Origin: Nocardioides caldifontis
GTDB lineage: Bacteria > Actinomycetota > Actinomycetes > Propionibacteriales > Nocardioidaceae
Length of the DNA: 64,000 bases
Direction: 5' to 3'
Assembly: GCF_008087345.1 (NCBI RefSeq)
Contig: NZ_VHIB01000008.1
Span: 496,001-560,000 of the forward strand
A program made the position numbers and the translations under genes. Shown one piece after another: positions 54,608 through 63,033 of this stretch; position 1 is the stretch's first letter; every line of letters begins with the position of its first letter. A model generated the notes under the pieces. The model was given only the letters and a program-made list of their open reading frames with translations. It had not been told where the DNA came from and made no database searches.

Positions 54608-56824
54608 ATGACCGAGCTGCTCAGCAACCTCGACGCTCCGAGCGACGCGGAGCTGATCTCGCGCGTCCGCGGCGGGGACGTCGAGGCCTACGGCACGCTC
54701 TTCGCCCGCCACGTCGACGCCGCCCGGCGGCTCGCCCGCCAGCTGCTGCGCGGCCCGGACGCCGAGGACCTGGTCTCCGACGCCTTCGCCAAGGTGATGG
54801 GGGTCCTGCAGGGCGGCGGGGGTCCGGACGTCGCGTTCCGCGCCTACCTGCTGACCGCCGTACGCCGGCTGCACGTCGACCGGATGCGCGCCCAGGCGCG
54901 GCTCACCACCTCCGACGACATGTCGCAATTCGACCCCGGGGTTCCGTTCCAGGACACCGCCGTCGAGAAGTTCGAGAGCTCCGCAGCGGCGCGCGCCTTC
55001 GCGAGCCTGCCGGAGCGGTGGCAGCTGGTGCTGTGGCACCTCGAGGTCGAGGGGCAGAAGCCGGCCGAGATCGCTCCGCTGCTGGGGATGACCGCCAACT
55101 CGGTGTCGGCGCTCGCCTACCGGGCGCGCGAGGGGCTGCGCCAGGCGTTCCTCACCGCCCACCTCGCCGAGATCTCCGAGAACGACTGCCGGTGGGTCAC
55201 CGAGCACCTCGGGGGCTACGTCCGCAAGGGGCTCTCCCGGCGGGACACCGCGAAGGTCGACGAGCACCTCAAGGGGTGCCGCTCCTGCACCGCGATGTAC
55301 CTCGAGCTCACCGAGGTCAACTCGAACCTCGCCGGGATCATCGCCCCGCTGCTCCTCGGCGGGCTCGCCGCCGGCTACCTCAGCGCGACCGGCGCCGCGG
55401 GTGGCGTCGCGGGCGGGGTCACCATGCTCTTCGACCGCGCGAAGGACTTCGTCGTCGCCAACGTGGGCCCGGTCGCCGCCGGCACCGCCGCCGCCAGCGT
55501 CGCCGCGGTCACCGTCGTCGCGGTGGCGGTCTCCCAGGGCGGCGGCGAGCCCCAGACCTCGGCCGACCCGCAGGTGGGCACGACCGAGAGCCCCGGCGCG
55601 ACCGCCGGCCCCGACGCCACCAGCAGCCCGGGCGCCCGGCTCCCGCGGCAGCAGGGCCCGACCGCCCCGGCCAGCACCGAAGGCGTGCTGCCCAGCCAGG
55701 CGTTGACGTTGACGGCGAGCCCGTCGGCGACGCCGAGCGCGTCGCCGACGGTGCCGGTCGTCGAGCCGCCGGCGGCGACCGAGCCCTCCGAGACGACCGA
55801 CCCGGGGGACGACCCCGCCCGCGATCCGGACCGCGGATCCGACGGGCAGCCGAGCCGCGACGTGGCGCTCGCCTCCGTCGACGTCTCCGACGACGCGCTG
55901 GTCGTGCGGGTGGACCAGCTCCCCGACGAGCCGGTCACCGTCGAGGTCCGGCTGGACTCGGAGTCGGGGACGACGACGTTCGCCCCGAACGACGGCCGCT
56001 GCACGGTCACGGAGCCGAACCTCTCGCGCGCCGTGTGCGTGACGAGCACGGGGGCGGCCCGCTCCGGTGTCCTGATGCTGGCGGCGCCCACGTTCGAGGG
56101 CGTGATCCCGCTGCAGTACCCCGCCGACCTCGAGCGCGACGAGCTCACCGTCCGCGTCGCGGTCGACGGCTGGACGGACCCCAAGCCCGAGGACAACACC
56201 CGGGTCTTCACCTTCACCCCGGCCGGAGCCCCCGGCGGTCCCACCGAGGAGCCCACCCAGGAGCCCACCCAGGAGCCGACGGAAGAGCCGACCGAGGAGC
56301 CCACCGAAGAGCCGACGCAGGAGCCGACCGAGGAACCCACCGAAGAGCCAACGGAGGAGCCCACCGAGGAACCCACCGAAGAGCCAACGGAGGAGCCCAC
56401 CGAGGAACCGACGGAGGAGCCCACCGAGGAACCCACCGAGGAACCCACCGAGCAGCCCGACGGCAGGGACGTCTCGCTGACGTTCTCCCGCGCGGACGTC
56501 CACGGCGACCACGCCTGGGTCACCGCGGTCGTGCGGAGGCTCCCGATCGGCGACTGGCAGTCGCTGTTCCAGCTCGATTTCTCCTTCAGCGACTCCCGGG
56601 TCGAGCTGGACCGGATCCCCTCCGCGTGCTGGTACACCGACGGCAGCCACCGGACCGTGCGGTGCTCGCGCCTCGGCTCGACCTCGGTCGCCACCTTCGG
56701 GGTCGACCTGAGCCGGTTGCCACGCGGCGAGTCCGTGCGGGTGTCGGCGACCGTCTCGCTGCCAGGCTCCACCGACCCCGACCGCAGCGACAACTCGGCG
56801 TCCACGGAGCTCCGCCGGCCCTGA
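54608..56824 (+). CDS. ECF sigma factor fused to zinc-finger anti-sigma, membrane and beta domains
   Basis: This 738-residue protein starts as an ECF sigma factor: region 2 ([17 protein letters not shown]), region 4 ([20 protein letters not shown], then [18 protein letters not shown]) to about residue 185. A ZAS-type anti-sigma motif follows (H220xxxC224xxC227). One clear membrane helix (about 290-312) and a weaker one (242-257) come next, then a Pro/Ser/Thr linker. Two similar beta-sandwich-like domains, each opening RDV(A/S)L and each with CX11C (C465/C477, C674/C686), flank 18 PTEE-type units. It is probably a tethered sensor-regulator that needs cleavage or a signal to act. The start is by homology. 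Confidence 0.88.
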   Translation: MTELLSNLDAPSDAELISRVRGGDVEAYGTLFARHVDAARRLARQLLRGPDAEDLVSDAFAKVMGVLQGGGGPDVAFRAYLLTAVRRLHVDRMRAQARLTTSDDMSQFDPGVPFQDTAVEKFESSAAARAFASLPERWQLVLWHLEVEGQKPAEIAPLLGMTANSVSALAYRAREGLRQAFLTAHLAEISENDCRWVTEHLGGYVRKGLSRRDTAKVDEHLKGCRSCTAMYLELTEVNSNLAGIIAPLLLGGLAAGYLSATGAAGGVAGGVTMLFDRAKDFVVANVGPVAAGTAAASVAAVTVVAVAVSQGGGEPQTSADPQVGTTESPGATAGPDATSSPGARLPRQQGPTAPASTEGVLPSQALTLTASPSATPSASPTVPVVEPPAATEPSETTDPGDDPARDPDRGSDGQPSRDVALASVDVSDDALVVRVDQLPDEPVTVEVRLDSESGTTTFAPNDGRCTVTEPNLSRAVCVTSTGAARSGVLMLAAPTFEGVIPLQYPADLERDELTVRVAVDGWTDPKPEDNTRVFTFTPAGAPGGPTEEPTQEPTQEPTEEPTEEPTEEPTQEPTEEPTEEPTEEPTEEPTEEPTEEPTEEPTEEPTEEPTEEPTEQPDGRDVSLTFSRADVHGDHAWVTAVVRRLPIGDWQSLFQLDFSFSDSRVELDRIPSACWYTDGSHRTVRCSRLGSTSVATFGVDLSRLPRGESVRVSATVSLPGSTDPDRSDNSASTELRRP
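56240..56455 (+). repeat. PTEE minisatellite in the sigma fusion gene
   Basis: Eighteen in-frame 12-bp units encode PTEE, PTQE or PTEQ, with synonymous changes among units. The region would form an extended acidic stalk between two beta domains. Multiples of 12 bp keep the frame, so length can change by slippage without loss of function. Confidence 0.93.
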
Positions 56825-56856
56825 GTCCGGGACCCGGCCTCGGTAGGCTCGCCCCG

Positions 56857-58134
56857 ATGAAGGTGAGCACCGACCTGTGGCCGGCGCCGACCCCGGGGCG
56901 TCCGGTGTCGGCCACCGTCAGGCTGCCCGGTTCCAAGTCGCTCACCAACCGCGCCCTGCTGCTCGCCGCTCTGTCCGACGGCCCGTCGGCGGTCCGGGGC
57001 GCGCTCCGCTCCCGCGACACGTTGCTGATGGCCGGCGCGCTGCGGGCGCTGGGCGTGGAGGTCGGGACCGAGGGCCCCGACTGGCAGGTCGCGCCCGGAC
57101 CGCTCCGCGGACCCGCCGAGGTCGACTGCGGGCTGGCCGGCACCGTGATGCGGTTCGTCCCGCCGCTCGCCGCCCTCGCCGACGGCCCCGTGCACTTCGA
57201 CGGTGACGCCCACGCCCGCACCCGGCCGATGGCGGCGGTGCTCGGCGCGCTGCGGGACCTCGGGGTGGCGGTCGACGACGGCGGCCGCGGCACCCTGCCG
57301 TTCACCGTCGAGGGCGCCGGGTCGGTGCCCGGCGGTGGGGTCGACCTCGACGCCTCCGCGTCCAGCCAGTTCGTCTCCGCCCTGCTGCTCGCCGGCGCGC
57401 GGTACGACGAGGGGGTCGACGTCCGCCACCGCGGCGGGCCGCTCCCCTCGCTCCCGCACGTCGAGATGACGGTCGCCGCCCTCCGCGAGCACGGCGTCGA
57501 CGTCGACGACAAGACCCCCGACCGGTGGGTCGTGGCGCCCGGCCCGGTCCGCGCCACCGACGTCGTCGTGGAGCCCGACCTCTCCAACGCCGCCCCGTTC
57601 CTCGCCGCGGCCGCGGTGACCGGTGGCCGGGTCACCGTGCCCGGCTGGCCCGCGGCGACCACGCAGGCCGGCGACCGGCTGCGCTTGATCCTCGACGCGA
57701 TGGGCGTCGCGGTGGAGCTCGACGCCGACGGGCTGACGGTCACCGGGGGCGACGGGCTCCGCGGGGTGGAGCTCGACCTCCACGACGTCGGTGAGCTGGT
57801 GCCGGCGGTCGCCGCGCTCGCCGCCCTCGCCGGGACCCCGTCGTCGATCCGCGGCGTCGCCCACATCAGGGGCCACGAGACCGACCGGCTGGCCGCGCTC
57901 GCCACGGAGCTCACCAGGCTCGGCGGCGACGTGACCGAGCTCCCCGACGGGCTCGAGATCCGCCCCGCGCGGCTCCACGGCGGCGAGTTCCGGACCTACG
58001 CCGACCACCGGATGGCGCACGCGGCGGTGATCCTCGGGCTCGCCGTCCCCGGCGTCCTGGTCGAGGACGTCGCGACGACAGGCAAGACGTTCCCCGACTT
58101 CCCGGGGGCCTGGTCGGCCCTCGTCGCGGGCTGA
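56857..58134 (+). CDS. aroA: 3-Phosphoshikimate 1-carboxyvinyltransferase (EPSP synthase)
   Basis: This 425-residue shikimate-pathway enzyme has [18 protein letters not shown], the PEP-binding loop [16 protein letters not shown] (GTVMR in place of GTAMR), [16 protein letters not shown] and the C-terminal [20 protein letters not shown]. It lies upstream of rsgA, a conserved actinobacterial pair. Confidence 0.96.
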   Translation: MKVSTDLWPAPTPGRPVSATVRLPGSKSLTNRALLLAALSDGPSAVRGALRSRDTLLMAGALRALGVEVGTEGPDWQVAPGPLRGPAEVDCGLAGTVMRFVPPLAALADGPVHFDGDAHARTRPMAAVLGALRDLGVAVDDGGRGTLPFTVEGAGSVPGGGVDLDASASSQFVSALLLAGARYDEGVDVRHRGGPLPSLPHVEMTVAALREHGVDVDDKTPDRWVVAPGPVRATDVVVEPDLSNAAPFLAAAAVTGGRVTVPGWPAATTQAGDRLRLILDAMGVAVELDADGLTVTGGDGLRGVELDLHDVGELVPAVAALAALAGTPSSIRGVAHIRGHETDRLAALATELTRLGGDVTELPDGLEIRPARLHGGEFRTYADHRMAHAAVILGLAVPGVLVEDVATTGKTFPDFPGAWSALVAG

Positions 58135-58155
58135 CGGGCGGCGGAGCGCCCGGGC

Positions 58156-59154
58156 ATGGCAGGACGTCGGCACTACGAGAGCCTCGAGCAGGAGTCGTTC
58201 GACCGTCCCCGGCGCCGCACCCGGCCCCGGACCAAGGAGCGGCCCCGCTACGACGACGCCGTCGACGCCGTGGTGGTCACCGTCGACCGTGGCCGGCTCA
58301 CCTGCCGGCTCGACGAGGACGACCGCGTCGTCATGGCGATGAAGTCCCGGCCGCTGGGTCGCAAGGGCGTGGTCGTCGGTGACCGGGTGCGGGTCGTCGG
58401 CGACGTCTCCGGCACCGAGGGGACGCTGGCCCGGATCGTCGAGGTGCGCGAGCGGACCACCGTGCTCCGCCGCACCGCGGACGACGACGACCCCGTCGAG
58501 CGCGTGGTGGTCGCCAACGCCGACCAGCTGGTGGTGGTCGTCGCGCTGGCCGACCCCGAGCCCCGGACCGGCCTCGTCGACAGGGCCCTCGCCGCGGCGT
58601 ACGACGCCGGCATCGACCCGCTCCTCTGCCTCACCAAGGCCGACCTCGCCGACCCCGCTCCCCTGCTGGCGACCTACGCGCCGCTGGACGTCCCGCACGT
58701 CGTGACGCAGCGCGGCGCCGACCTCGAGCCGGTGCTCGAGCGGCTGCGGGGGCGCACCAGCGTGATGCTCGGGCACAGCGGCGTGGGGAAGTCCACGCTG
58801 GTGAACGCGTTGGTCCCCGGGGCGGACCGGGCCACCGGCTCGGTCAACGACGTCACCGGCCGGGGGCGGCACACTTCCACGTCCGCGGTGATGCTGCGGC
58901 TGCCGGGCGACCCCGGGTGGATCGTCGACACCCCGGGCATCCGTTCGTTCGGGCTGGCCCACGTGGACCCCGCGACGCTGATCGGCGCCTTCCCGGACCT
59001 GGCGGAGGCCAGCGAGGAGTGCCCGCGCGGGTGCACCCACGCCGCCACCGAGCCGGAGTGCGGCCTCGACCAGGCGGTCTCGGCGGGCACGCTCGACCCG
59101 GCTCGGGTGGAGTCCTACCGCCGGCTGACCGCGAGCCGCGAGGCGCCGTACTGA
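58156..59154 (+). CDS. rsgA: Ribosome small subunit-dependent GTPase RsgA
   Basis: This 332-residue GTPase releases late 30S assembly factors. It has an OB fold (about 45-125) and a circularly permuted GTPase domain with TKAD (G4), GHSGVGKSTLVNALVPG (G1) and DTPG (G3). A C-terminal zinc motif follows (ECPRGCTHAATEPECGL). It begins 21 bp after aroA. Confidence 0.96.
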   Translation: MAGRRHYESLEQESFDRPRRRTRPRTKERPRYDDAVDAVVVTVDRGRLTCRLDEDDRVVMAMKSRPLGRKGVVVGDRVRVVGDVSGTEGTLARIVEVRERTTVLRRTADDDDPVERVVVANADQLVVVVALADPEPRTGLVDRALAAAYDAGIDPLLCLTKADLADPAPLLATYAPLDVPHVVTQRGADLEPVLERLRGRTSVMLGHSGVGKSTLVNALVPGADRATGSVNDVTGRGRHTSTSAVMLRLPGDPGWIVDTPGIRSFGLAHVDPATLIGAFPDLAEASEECPRGCTHAATEPECGLDQAVSAGTLDPARVESYRRLTASREAPY

Positions 59155-59163
59155 CCTCCGGGG

Positions 59164-59652
59164 TCAGCTCCCCCAGACGGACCGCGCGCCCGCGTCGCCG
59201 GTCATCACGACCAGGACCAGCGCGGCCAGCCCGGCGAGGACGAGCAGCGCCGGCACCACCGTCCCCACCCACGTGGCGGTGCTGCCGGTGTGCTCGAGCT
59301 TCCCGGAGACCAGCGCGGAACGCGCCGGGAGGAGCAGGAACGCGAGGACCGCGACGACCGCCAGCACGATGACGGCGTAGAGCAGCAGCTGGGCGCGGTC
59401 CTGGTGGGTCTGCAGCTGCTCGGGGATCCGTGGCTGGCCACCGTACCTGTCCTCCAGCAGCGACATGCCGCTCGCGCGCGTCACCACGACGACCAGCAGG
59501 GCACCGAGCGCGGTGAGGAGCGTGCCCCAGCGGGCGAACCACCTCCACCCCGGCACCAGCGCCGTCACCAGCGCGAAGAGCGCGGCGAGCGGGACCAGCC
59601 CGATCGTGGCGTGCACGATCAGCGGGTGCAGGGGCAGTCCACCGACCTCCAT
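59164..59652 (-). CDS. DUF2231 four-helix membrane protein
   Basis: This 162-residue membrane protein starts MEVGGLPLHPLIVHATIGLV, the DUF2231 signature with HP and VH. It has four hydrophobic helices. The conserved His residues suggest heme or metal binding in some relatives, but the function is not known. It converges on rsgA with a 9-bp gap. Confidence 0.85.
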   Translation of the reverse strand: MEVGGLPLHPLIVHATIGLVPLAALFALVTALVPGWRWFARWGTLLTALGALLVVVVTRASGMSLLEDRYGGQPRIPEQLQTHQDRAQLLLYAVIVLAVVAVLAFLLLPARSALVSGKLEHTGSTATWVGTVVPALLVLAGLAALVLVVMTGDAGARSVWGS

Positions 59653-59760
59653 GGTCGGAACCTATCGAGCGGGCCGGGCGCTCGGGAACCTGTACGAACG
59701 GGCACGCCTCCCCGCGGTGCCGCCGGAGCCGACGGCACGGCAGGCCATAGCCTGTGGCCC

Positions 59761-60711
59761 ATGCCGACCAACTGGACCGACGACCTGCGGCTCGCCCACG
59801 TCCTCGCCGACGACGCGGACTCGCTGAGCACCAGCCGGTTCCAGGCCCTCGACCTGCGCGTCGAGACCAAGCCCGACCTGACCCCGGTCTCCGACGCCGA
59901 CCGGGCCGTCGAGGAGGGGATCCGCCGGACCCTCGCCCGCGCCCGTCCCCGCGACGCGGTGCTCGGCGAGGAGGCCGGCTCGACCGGGTTCAGCCAGCGG
60001 CGCTGGGTGGTCGACCCGATCGACGGGACGAAGAACTACGTCCGCGGCGTGCCGGTCTGGGCGACGCTGATCGCGCTGATGGTCGAGGACGAGGTGGTCG
60101 TCGGCGTCGTCTCGGCACCCCAGCTGAACCGCCGCTGGTGGGCGATGAAGGGCGGCGGGGCGTTCACCGGCAAGTCGCTGATGCGCCCGACGCCGTGCCG
60201 GGTCTCCGACGTCGCGCGGCTCGAGGACGCCTCGTTCTCCTACTCCTCGCTCGACGGGTGGGACGAGCGCGGCCGGCTCGAGGACTTCCTCGCGCTGGCG
60301 CGGCGGTGCTGGCGCACCCGGGCGTACGGCGACTTCTGGAGCTACATGATGGTGGCCGAGGGGTCGGTGGACCTCGCGGCCGAGCCCGAGCTCGCGCTCC
60401 ACGACATGGCTGCCCTCGACGTGATCGTCCGGGAGGCCGGCGGCCGGTTCACCTCCCTCGACGGGCGCGACGGACCGCTCGGCGGCAACGCGCTGGCGAG
60501 CAACGGGATGCTCCACGAGACCGTGCTCGGCTTCCTGGGCTCCGTGGCCGAGCGGCCGTCGAGCAGGGACGACGCCGACCAGCCGGCCGAGCCCGACCCG
60601 GCCGGGGCCGGAGGGACCGTGCACGACCTCAGCGCTCGGCGGCGGCCGCCGGCAGCGCCGTCGTCTCCCCCGCAGCCGTCGGGTCCGGGGTTCCCGCCGC
60701 TGGGCCCTTGA
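59761..60711 (+). CDS. hisN: Histidinol-phosphatase HisN (inositol-monophosphatase fold)
   Basis: This 316-residue Mg-dependent phosphatase has the metal site in DAVLGEEAGSTG, WVVDPIDGTKNYVRGVPVWA and LALHDMAALDVIVREAGG. This HisN subfamily carries out the penultimate step of histidine synthesis. The last 50 residues are a Pro/Ala/Ser tail, and the final 28 codons overlap the convergent membrane gene. Confidence 0.9.
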   Translation: MPTNWTDDLRLAHVLADDADSLSTSRFQALDLRVETKPDLTPVSDADRAVEEGIRRTLARARPRDAVLGEEAGSTGFSQRRWVVDPIDGTKNYVRGVPVWATLIALMVEDEVVVGVVSAPQLNRRWWAMKGGGAFTGKSLMRPTPCRVSDVARLEDASFSYSSLDGWDERGRLEDFLALARRCWRTRAYGDFWSYMMVAEGSVDLAAEPELALHDMAALDVIVREAGGRFTSLDGRDGPLGGNALASNGMLHETVLGFLGSVAERPSSRDDADQPAEPDPAGAGGTVHDLSARRRPPAAPSSPPQPSGPGFPPLGP

Positions 60712-61417
60712 GCCTCCGCCACGCCGCCAGCCTCCGCCACGCCGCCAGCAGGGCGGGGGCGGTGAGCAGCGCCGCGAGGTCGAACCACCCGTAGCCGCCG
60801 GCCGCGCCGGTGGGCGGGTTGCCGATCGTCAGCCAGCCGACCGGGTCCTCCGGCTGCCACGTCCAGGTCCCGAGCTCGGTGCCGAGCACCTCGAGCCACG
60901 TCACCACGGCCGCGGCGCCGACGTACACCTCGGTCGAGGGGCCCCACCGCAGGAAGGCGACGAGGCAGCCGAACCAGACCGCGCCGAGCGCGTCGGGCCG
61001 GTCGGCCAGCCAGAGCCCGTGCGCCGCCCACGCACCCAGCCCCACCACGGAGGCGGCCACGGCGAGCCGCAGGTGGCGGCGGACGACCGGGGCGTGGCCG
61101 AGGGCGAAGGCGGAGAGGTAGACGAGCCCGTGGCCGGGCGGGACGTACGCCGGCACGTTGTCGAACCGGTAGACGTAGACCTCCAGCCCCGGGCTGAAGA
61201 CGTACTCCACCACCGTCGCGAACGCGACCACCACCGCGGTCTGCACCCGCACCAGCGGGGAGAACCAGCGCAGCGCGACGAGCAGGACGCCCCACGTCGC
61301 CACCCCGAGGAGCCGCTGGACCGTCGGCGTCGAGCCGCTGTCGACGACGAGCACCGCGCTCAGCCAGCCCATCATGGCGAGGGCGGCGACGACGCCCCAC
61401 CGGCACGGCTGCTCCAC
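60629..61417 (-). CDS. Uncharacterised polytopic membrane protein
   Basis: This 262-residue protein has about seven hydrophobic helices and the motifs VEYVFSPGLEVYVYRFDNVP and WTWQPEDPVGW. The family is unnamed here, although similar proteins occur in actinobacteria. The C-terminal 40 residues are Ala/Pro-rich and overlap hisN by 83 bp on the opposite strand. The GTG start at 61417 has no strong ribosome site. Confidence 0.7.
   Translation of the reverse strand: MEQPCRWGVVAALAMMGWLSAVLVVDSGSTPTVQRLLGVATWGVLLVALRWFSPLVRVQTAVVVAFATVVEYVFSPGLEVYVYRFDNVPAYVPPGHGLVYLSAFALGHAPVVRRHLRLAVAASVVGLGAWAAHGLWLADRPDALGAVWFGCLVAFLRWGPSTEVYVGAAAVVTWLEVLGTELGTWTWQPEDPVGWLTIGNPPTGAAGGYGWFDLAALLTAPALLAAWRRLAAWRRLKGPAAGTPDPTAAGETTALPAAAAER
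60713..60748. repeat. 18-bp perfect tandem duplication
   Basis: CCTCCGCCACGCCGCCAG occurs twice in a row, encoding RRLAAW twice (AWRRLAAWRRL) in the membrane gene. It begins immediately after the hisN stop codon. Confidence 0.9.
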
Positions 61418-61516
61418 CGGGCCATCCTGCCGGACGCCCCCGACCGCGGCTCGGGGGTGTCGCGCGGGCGCGCTTCTGCCCTAACCTGCCGGTGTCGCCC
61501 ACACGGGAGGTCGCTG

Positions 61517-61975
61517 ATGCGCATCCGCGAGATCATCTCCGCCAAGTCCCGCGCTGCCGGAGGGTCCGAGGGCTCCACCCCGGCCGTGGTCACGGTCCGG
61601 CCCGACGCGACCGTGACCGAGCTGCTCGGCGTGCTCGCCGAGCACAACGTCGGCGCGCTGGTGGTCAGCAGCGACGGCCGCACGGTGGAGGGCATCGTGT
61701 CCGAGCGCGACGTCGTCCGCCGGCTGCACGCGGACCCGTCCGTGTTGAGCTCGAACGTCGAGGCGATCATGACCCGGGACGTGCACACCTGCCCCTCCGA
61801 CACCACGCTCGACGACCTGATGGGCGAGATGACCAGGCGACGGTTCCGCCACGTCCCTGTCGTCGACGACGGCGTCATGGTCGGCATCGTGAGCATCGGC
61901 GACGTCGTGAAGCACAAGATCGATGCGCTCCAGTTCGAGCGCGACCAGCTCGACAGCTACGTCCACCAGACCTGA
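61517..61975 (+). CDS. CBS-domain pair protein
   Basis: This 152-residue protein consists of two CBS motifs: residues about 18-75 (VTELLGVLAEHNVGALVV, GIVSERDVVRRL) and 80-140 (MTRRRFRHVPVVDDGVMVGI, SIGDVVKHKI). Such stand-alone pairs bind adenine nucleotides and regulate partners. The ATG at 61517 has GGGAGG 6 nt upstream. Its partner is unknown. Confidence 0.9.
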   Translation: MRIREIISAKSRAAGGSEGSTPAVVTVRPDATVTELLGVLAEHNVGALVVSSDGRTVEGIVSERDVVRRLHADPSVLSSNVEAIMTRDVHTCPSDTTLDDLMGEMTRRRFRHVPVVDDGVMVGIVSIGDVVKHKIDALQFERDQLDSYVHQT

Positions 61976-62059
61976 CGGCGGACGTCCCCGCCGGGCCCCG
62001 GGCCGCGACGGTGTGCGACGCTGCACAGGTCGTTGCACCCTGCGCGGGAGGAACCCCCG

Positions 62060-62428
62060 ATGGACAAGCCCGAGATCGACTTCCCCGAAGGCCCGCCGCC
62101 GTCCGAGCTGGAGGTCACCGACCTCGTCACCGGTGACGGTGCCGAGGCGAGCGCGGGCCAGACGGTCAGCGTCCACTACGTCGGGGTCGCACACTCCACC
62201 GGCGAGGAGTTCGACGCGTCGTACAACCGCGGCGAGCCGCTGCAGTTCCGGCTCGGCATCGGCCAGGTCATCTCCGGCTGGGACACCGGCGTGCAGGGGA
62301 TGAAGGTCGGCGGCCGCCGCCGCCTCGTCATCCCGCCGCACCTCGCGTACGGCGACCGCGGGGCCGGCGGTGTCATCAAGCCCGGCGAGACGCTGATCTT
62401 CGTGGTGGACCTGGTCGACGTCCGCTGA
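62060..62428 (+). CDS. FKBP-type peptidyl-prolyl isomerase
   Basis: This 122-residue single-domain FKBP contains VSVHYVGVAHSTGEEFDASY, the pocket residues VISGWDTGVQGMKVGGRR, IPPHLAYGDRGAGG and IFVVDLV. It has no signal peptide, so it is cytoplasmic. The ATG at 62060 has GGGAGGA upstream. Confidence 0.94.
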   Translation: MDKPEIDFPEGPPPSELEVTDLVTGDGAEASAGQTVSVHYVGVAHSTGEEFDASYNRGEPLQFRLGIGQVISGWDTGVQGMKVGGRRRLVIPPHLAYGDRGAGGVIKPGETLIFVVDLVDVR

Positions 62429-62469
62429 GGCGGTCCGGGCGTCATGGGACTCCTGGACCTGACCGGAGT

Positions 62470-62672
62470 GTGTTGAGCCGCCCCTCGTGGCGCGGACTCG
62501 ACCGGCGGCGTACATCGTGCAGGTCCGTGCAGGTGAACGAGCTTTGGGACTCCGAGGCCGGTCAAGGGTCGAAGCTCGTTCACGTGGACGGGTCGGGCTC
62601 GGGACCCGCCCGACGCGCGCCATGAGGGGCGGCTCAACACCACCCGCGCGCGCCACGAGGGGCGGTTCGACG
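62470..62672. repeat. Dispersed 23-bp repeat, locus 4: opposed copies around a hairpin
   Basis: One copy lies at 62470-62492 (GTGTTGAGCCGCCCCTCG then TGGCG). Two copies on the other strand lie at 62618-62640 and 62651-62672, 33 bp apart. Between them an inverted repeat, GTGAACGAGCTT (62533-62544) and AAGCTCGTTCAC (62572-62583), has a 27-nt loop. The whole 362-bp gap (62429-62790) between the convergent FKBP and S4 genes contains no credible gene. Confidence 0.87.
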
Positions 62673-62790
62673 ACTTGGGCGCGGGAGCGGGTACGGGCGG
62701 CGAGGGCCTTCGCCCAAGATCTCGGCCGGCGGGTTCACCAACCCCGCTCCGACCTGGCGCCGCCGCCGACGACGCGGCGGGGCCGGGGCG

Positions 62791-63033
62791 TCAGACCACC
62801 CGGACGGTGAGCTCCTCCGCGGGCCCCTCCGGGGAGACCACGGTGAGGCTGACCTCGTCGCCCTTGACGACGCGGCGGCCGCGGCGGGACTCGACCTCGC
62901 CGTTGACCTTGACCCGGCCCTGCTCGAGCAGCGGCTTGACGTCGGAGCCGGCCTCGACGAGGTCGGCGAGCTTGAGCAGCTGGCCGAGCCGGATCTCCTC
63001 GTCGCGGATCGGCACGTCGCGGTAGGCGGTCAT
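62791..63033 (-). CDS. S4-domain RNA-binding protein
   Basis: This 80-residue protein is a single S4 domain (IRLGQLLKLADLVEAGSDVK, EQGRVKVNGEVESRRGRRVV). Small S4 proteins bind structured RNA in the ribosome or in quality control. The ATG overlaps the stop of the DUF445 gene (ATGA). Confidence 0.85.
   Translation of the reverse strand: MTAYRDVPIRDEEIRLGQLLKLADLVEAGSDVKPLLEQGRVKVNGEVESRRGRRVVKGDEVSLTVVSPEGPAEELTVRVV

Noticed and set aside
55375-59040. Long minus-strand frame with a GSSV repeat opposite the sigma fusion, aroA and rsgA
   Set aside because: The repeat is the complement of the PTEE codons. The flanks are antisense to firmly identified genes.
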